Of a stretch of DNA of 64,000 bases, positions 61,403 to 64,000 are shown piece after piece; position 1 is the first letter of the stretch, and each line of letters begins with the position of its first letter. Source of the DNA: JBMNFB01 sp050949085 (GTDB lineage Bacteria > Bacillota > UBA994 > UBA5500); contig JBMNFB010000010.1 in NCBI GenBank assembly GCA_050949085.1, positions 1-64,000 on the forward strand, given 5' to 3'. Below the pieces are notes generated by a model. It saw nothing but the letters and a program-made list of their open reading frames with translations. It did no database searches and was not told the DNA's origin. Position numbers and translations under genes: made by a program.

Positions 61403-62650
61403 ATGCGGATTAACGGACAAAGGGCGTATGAGCTGCTGGAGCGGATCGCTTATACGCGCATTGGCGGCAGCCCCGAGGAGGCGCAAGCGGCTCAGACGCT
61501 GGTGGACGAACTGGCCAGTTTCGGGCTGGAAGGCACCATCGAGACCTTCCAGGTGGATACGTACCAGGTGCGGACAGCGCGGCTGGAAGTGCTAGAGCCC
61601 TATCAGAAGGTTTACGAGGTCGCCGGCTACGGCCTGACCGGCAGCACGCCACCGGAGGGGATCACGGCGGAGCTGGTTTACGCTGAGGGTGCCGGCCCGG
61701 CCAATCTCGTGGATGTCGCCGGCAAGATCGTGCTGGTCAACCAGGGCCTGCAGCTGGAGAAATATGAGCGCCTGGCCAAGGCGCAAGTGGCCGGTTTCAT
61801 CTCCATCGGTGGGCAGCAGTATGAGCGCGACGATCTGCCGGTGCGGGCGATTCGGGAACCGTATTTCAAGCACGGCAAGATCCCGGGCGTCTCGCTGTTG
61901 GCTCCTGACGCTCTGGAGATGGTGCAGAAAGGTGCCAGCCGGGTGCGCCTGACACTGGAGCAGGATGAACAGAAGTCGGATTCGCGCAACGTCATCGCCG
62001 AGATCAAAGGCAGCAAGTATCCCGACGAGATCATCGTCTTTGGCGCTCACTTCGATAGCGTCTACTATAGCGCTGGCGCCAACGATAACGGCGCTGGTTC
62101 TGTCATCCTGATGGAGCTGGCCCGCTACTTCATGGAGCATCCGCCGCTTCGGACGGTGCGCTTCTGCTGGTTTGGCAGCGAGGAATATGGCCTGCTGGGC
62201 AGCTTTGCCTACGTTGAGGCGCATGCCGACGAGCTGGATAAGATCAAGTTCATGATCAACGTGGACGTGGCCGGCGGCTACCTCGGCCAGAACACCACCT
62301 ACGTGATGGCCAGCGATGCGCTGAAGGGATACGTAGAGGTGCTGGCAAAGCTGGAAGGCCTGGAGATGACGCTGCGTCAGGATGTCTATTCCAGCGACTC
62401 TATTCCCTTCTGTGAGAAGGGCATTCCGGGGATTAACTTCTGCCGATTCGGTGCACCGATTCACAACCGTCACGATCAACTGCAGTACATTAGCCCTGAT
62501 CGCTTGGCCGAATTGGGAGACTTCACGCTACGGTTCTCAGACAGGATGGTAAACGCCAGCGTATTTCCGGTCGAGAAGGAAATTCCCGATAACGTCAAGA
62601 AGAGCCTGCAGAGATACCTGGAGGCGCGCAGAGGCAAGAGCAAAGAGTGA
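61403..62650 (+). CDS. M28-family zinc aminopeptidase-like protein
   Basis: A 415-residue M28 peptidase with an inserted PA domain (about 95-185). Zinc ligands: AHFDSV, ANDNGAG, SEEYGLLGS (catalytic Glu and ligand Glu), NVDVAGG and IHNRHDQ. It removes N-terminal residues from peptides. No signal peptide, so it acts in the cytoplasm. AAAGGAGGATGAGAAG precedes ATG 61403. Confidence 0.92.
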   Translation: MRINGQRAYELLERIAYTRIGGSPEEAQAAQTLVDELASFGLEGTIETFQVDTYQVRTARLEVLEPYQKVYEVAGYGLTGSTPPEGITAELVYAEGAGPANLVDVAGKIVLVNQGLQLEKYERLAKAQVAGFISIGGQQYERDDLPVRAIREPYFKHGKIPGVSLLAPDALEMVQKGASRVRLTLEQDEQKSDSRNVIAEIKGSKYPDEIIVFGAHFDSVYYSAGANDNGAGSVILMELARYFMEHPPLRTVRFCWFGSEEYGLLGSFAYVEAHADELDKIKFMINVDVAGGYLGQNTTYVMASDALKGYVEVLAKLEGLEMTLRQDVYSSDSIPFCEKGIPGINFCRFGAPIHNRHDQLQYISPDRLAELGDFTLRFSDRMVNASVFPVEKEIPDNVKKSLQRYLEARRGKSKE

Positions 62651-62667
62651 GTTAGTTAGGTGCAAAT

Positions 62668-62690
62668 GAGCCACCCAAAGCGGGTGGCTC
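62668..62690 (+). terminator. Terminator after the M28 peptidase
   Basis: GAGCCACCC and GGGTGGCTC form a perfect 9-bp stem with a 5-nt loop; weak T run. Confidence 0.65.
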
Positions 62691-62798
62691 GCTGGTTTCA
62701 GGGAAAGAAAAAAGCCGCGCTGCATCCAAAGTCTGTATAAAGATTAGATATTGACCCAATACTAGAGGTGTAAGATAAAACTGATCGAGGTGATTTCG

Positions 62799-63215
62799 TT
62801 GTCCGTTATGTGGTTTAGACAGGCAGCGCGCGGCAGAGGAAGCATGGGAGCCGATCAGACCTATCGGATCACCTTCACCGATCGGCCGAAGGGAGTCCGG
62901 CTGAATGCTTCATTCACCAAGCACCTGGTAGCTGCCGGCGTGCAGTTCATCCAGGTGGGCGTCGAGGAGGATGTGCTGCTGGTGCGTCCCATCGCCGAGA
63001 AGAAGGATAGCTTCAAGCTGATTGTCAACAAGAACAGCGGCCAGATCTGCTCCACGGCCATCGGCCAGTGGGCCGCCCAGCGCGGCCTGATCAAGCAGCG
63101 GGCCGCCGGCCAGTGGAACGAAGAACGGCAACTCTACGAGTTCCAGTTGCGCGAACTGCTGGAGGGGAACCAGGCGGAGACAGAGCTGGCGCGGGTCGCC
63201 AGCGAGGACGCCTGA
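62799..63215 (+). CDS. Hypothetical protein (138 aa)
   Basis: TTG 62799 has GAGGTG at 6 nt (GTG 62790 and ATG 62808 are alternatives). The protein contains YRITFTDRPKGVRLNASFTKHLVAAGVQFIQVGVEEDVLLVRPIAEKKDSFKLIVNKNSGQICS, then a basic helix-rich end (IGQWAAQRGLIKQ). No family recognised. It could be a small nucleic-acid-binding protein judging by the mix of beta strands and basic residues, but that is only an impression. Confidence 0.6.
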   Translation: MSVMWFRQAARGRGSMGADQTYRITFTDRPKGVRLNASFTKHLVAAGVQFIQVGVEEDVLLVRPIAEKKDSFKLIVNKNSGQICSTAIGQWAAQRGLIKQRAAGQWNEERQLYEFQLRELLEGNQAETELARVASEDA

Positions 63216-63224
63216 CGACAGACA

Positions 63225-63253
63225 AAAACCCGACCGAATTTCGGTCGGGTTTT
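63225..63253. terminator. Strong bidirectional terminator
   Basis: AAAACCCGACCGAA and TTCGGTCGGGTTTT form a near-perfect stem with A and T runs on both sides, between convergent genes. Confidence 0.92.
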
Positions 63254-63268
63254 GCATTTGCTGCGTTC

Positions 63269-63556
63269 TTACCAGCGATTCTTCCTCTTCTGGAAGCAAT
63301 CCTGACAATAAACCGGACGATCCCCGCTGGGGCGGAAAGGTACCTGCGTCTCGGCACCGCAATCGGCGCAGATCACCGTGTGCATTTCGCGTTGACCGTT
63401 GCGGCCGGTGTTCTGAGCTTTGCGGGCAGCACGGCACTCAGGGCAGCGCCCCGGCTCGTTCTGGAAACCACGCGAAGCATAGAATTCCTGCTCTCCAGCA
63501 GTGAAAACAAACTCTTTGCCGCAATCACGGCAGACCAGTGTCTTGTCTTCGTACAT
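63269..63556 (-). CDS. Zinc-ribbon protein with two or three CxxC pairs
   Basis: A 95-residue protein: LVCRDCGKEFVFTAGEQEFYASRGFQNEPGRCPECRAARKA is the zf-trcl type ribbon; a second ribbon VICADCGAETQVPFRPSGDRPVYCQDCFQKRK follows. Found in many anaerobes, function unknown, perhaps nucleic-acid related. AAGGAGG precedes ATG 63556. Confidence 0.88.
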   Translation of the reverse strand: MYEDKTLVCRDCGKEFVFTAGEQEFYASRGFQNEPGRCPECRAARKAQNTGRNGQREMHTVICADCGAETQVPFRPSGDRPVYCQDCFQKRKNRW

Positions 63557-63678
63557 GTAGTTAACCTCCTTCCTCCAATTTTTCGTCTTGTCCAGAGGGC
63601 TTGGGGAACGAGGTTAAACAGGAAGACATGCCACCAGCCTATTCACCTTGCCTTTTGTCACCAAAGACGATTGTTATC

Positions 63679-63706
63679 ATTATAGCATAAATTGGTGGGG
63701 ATGCAA
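63679..63706 (-). promoter_or_regulatory. Promoter of the zinc-ribbon gene
   Basis: On the minus strand TTGCAT (plus 63701-63706), 16 nt, TATAAT (plus 63679-63684). Confidence 0.6.
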
Positions 63707-63845
63707 CCGGTTTGCCTGAAGAAATTTCGCCGGCGGCGAGCTTATTAGCAGAAAGCGGCACTCATCAGCCTTGCTGCTTTCGAACAGACTAGGTTTGAAC
63801 GGCCGTGTTGGCCACGGTCGAATGAAAAAATGGAGGTGTTCTGTA

Positions 63846-64000
63846 GTGGCGCAGCACATTCACTGCTCAGTCAGCAACTGCCATTATTGGAGCAACGGGA
63901 ATAAGTGTCTGGCTAACGAGATTCTCGTCACCCGCGACTCGATTGGCGCCAATCAGCCAGATAACATCGACGCGACTCAGGCTGCGACTATTCCCGAGAC
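63846..64000 (+). CDS. DUF1540 protein, 3' end outside window
   Basis: GTG 63846 has GGAGGTG upstream. The visible 51 codons, beginning MAQHIHCSVSNCHYWSNGNKC, show the DUF1540 pattern of spaced cysteines (C...C.YW..GN.C.A..I.V), a small zinc- or metal-binding protein of unknown function. The gene continues past the window edge. Confidence 0.8.
   Translation, partial: MAQHIHCSVSNCHYWSNGNKCLANEILVTRDSIGANQPDNIDATQAATIPE

Noticed and set aside
1..64000. tRNA or rRNA genes
   Set aside because: No cloverleaf-like sequence with a TTCRANY loop in proper context or rRNA-like stretch was noticed on reading; a covariance scan would be needed to exclude one.

Overview
The window looks like a chromosome segment of an anaerobic, Gram-positive (Firmicutes/Clostridia-type) bacterium carrying a block of accessory DNA at its left end. 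Evidence for this: strong Shine-Dalgarno sequences with frequent GTG/TTG starts, a T-box leader in front of ileS, a SigI/RsgI pair, NrdD/NrdG and a superoxide reductase, and NifX/MinD/Mrp iron-sulfur genes. Species cannot be named from the sequence. Base composition, judged by eye, shifts from AT-rich (about 1-16.5 kb) to intermediate (16.5-20.3 kb) to GC-rich (from about 20.4 kb on).

Layout. 1-10.65 kb is the right end of a prophage: a tail protein (cut by the window edge), two related small tail genes (the second broken), a GH18-type tail protein, holin, amidase endolysin, a small recombinase-associated protein, and three serine-recombinase genes (one frameshifted, one short, one intact). 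An erm-type rRNA methyltransferase with its own promoter, a nine-codon leader peptide and an attenuator-like hairpin lies antisense between the two small tail genes. 10.65-16.6 kb is an AT-rich accessory island. It holds gene remnants, an IS3 transposase fragment, miniature inverted-repeat elements, two unknown proteins, a HARE-HTH/endonuclease III-like/DUF2971 trio and a frameshifted VanZ. 16.6-22.9 kb holds an ECF sigma factor, a chimeric anti-sigma protein, a truncated BlaR1-like protein and a 5'-truncated type III restriction helicase.

From 23 kb the genes are mostly housekeeping: exonuclease III, a diguanylate cyclase and an M20 amidohydrolase; then a leftward seven-gene NifX/MinD/Mrp/DUF134/DUF5320 operon with a consensus promoter inside a palindrome; then purC, bioY, PAP2, mscL, trmO, sigI-rsgI, a TIM-barrel/methyltransferase fusion, envelope lipid and sugar genes, ung, a heterodimeric ABC exporter, glnS, a SagB-type oxidoreductase, two cyclophilins, desulfoferrodoxin under a Fur/PerR-like operator, a PLP enzyme, an RlmL-type methyltransferase, T-box-ileS, nrdD-nrdG, a YaiI protein, an M28 peptidase and zinc-ribbon/DUF1540 proteins. 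Three copies of a dispersed hairpin repeat and a 258-bp tandem repeat (3.3 copies) occupy the larger gaps.

The points most worth following up are the prophage-borne inducible-looking erm cassette, the HARE-HTH/DNA-glycosylase pair as a possible modified-DNA defence module, the NifX/MinD/Mrp operon with its operator, the 258-bp structured tandem repeat, and the TIM-barrel/methyltransferase fusion. All function calls come from reading motifs; no database search was run.
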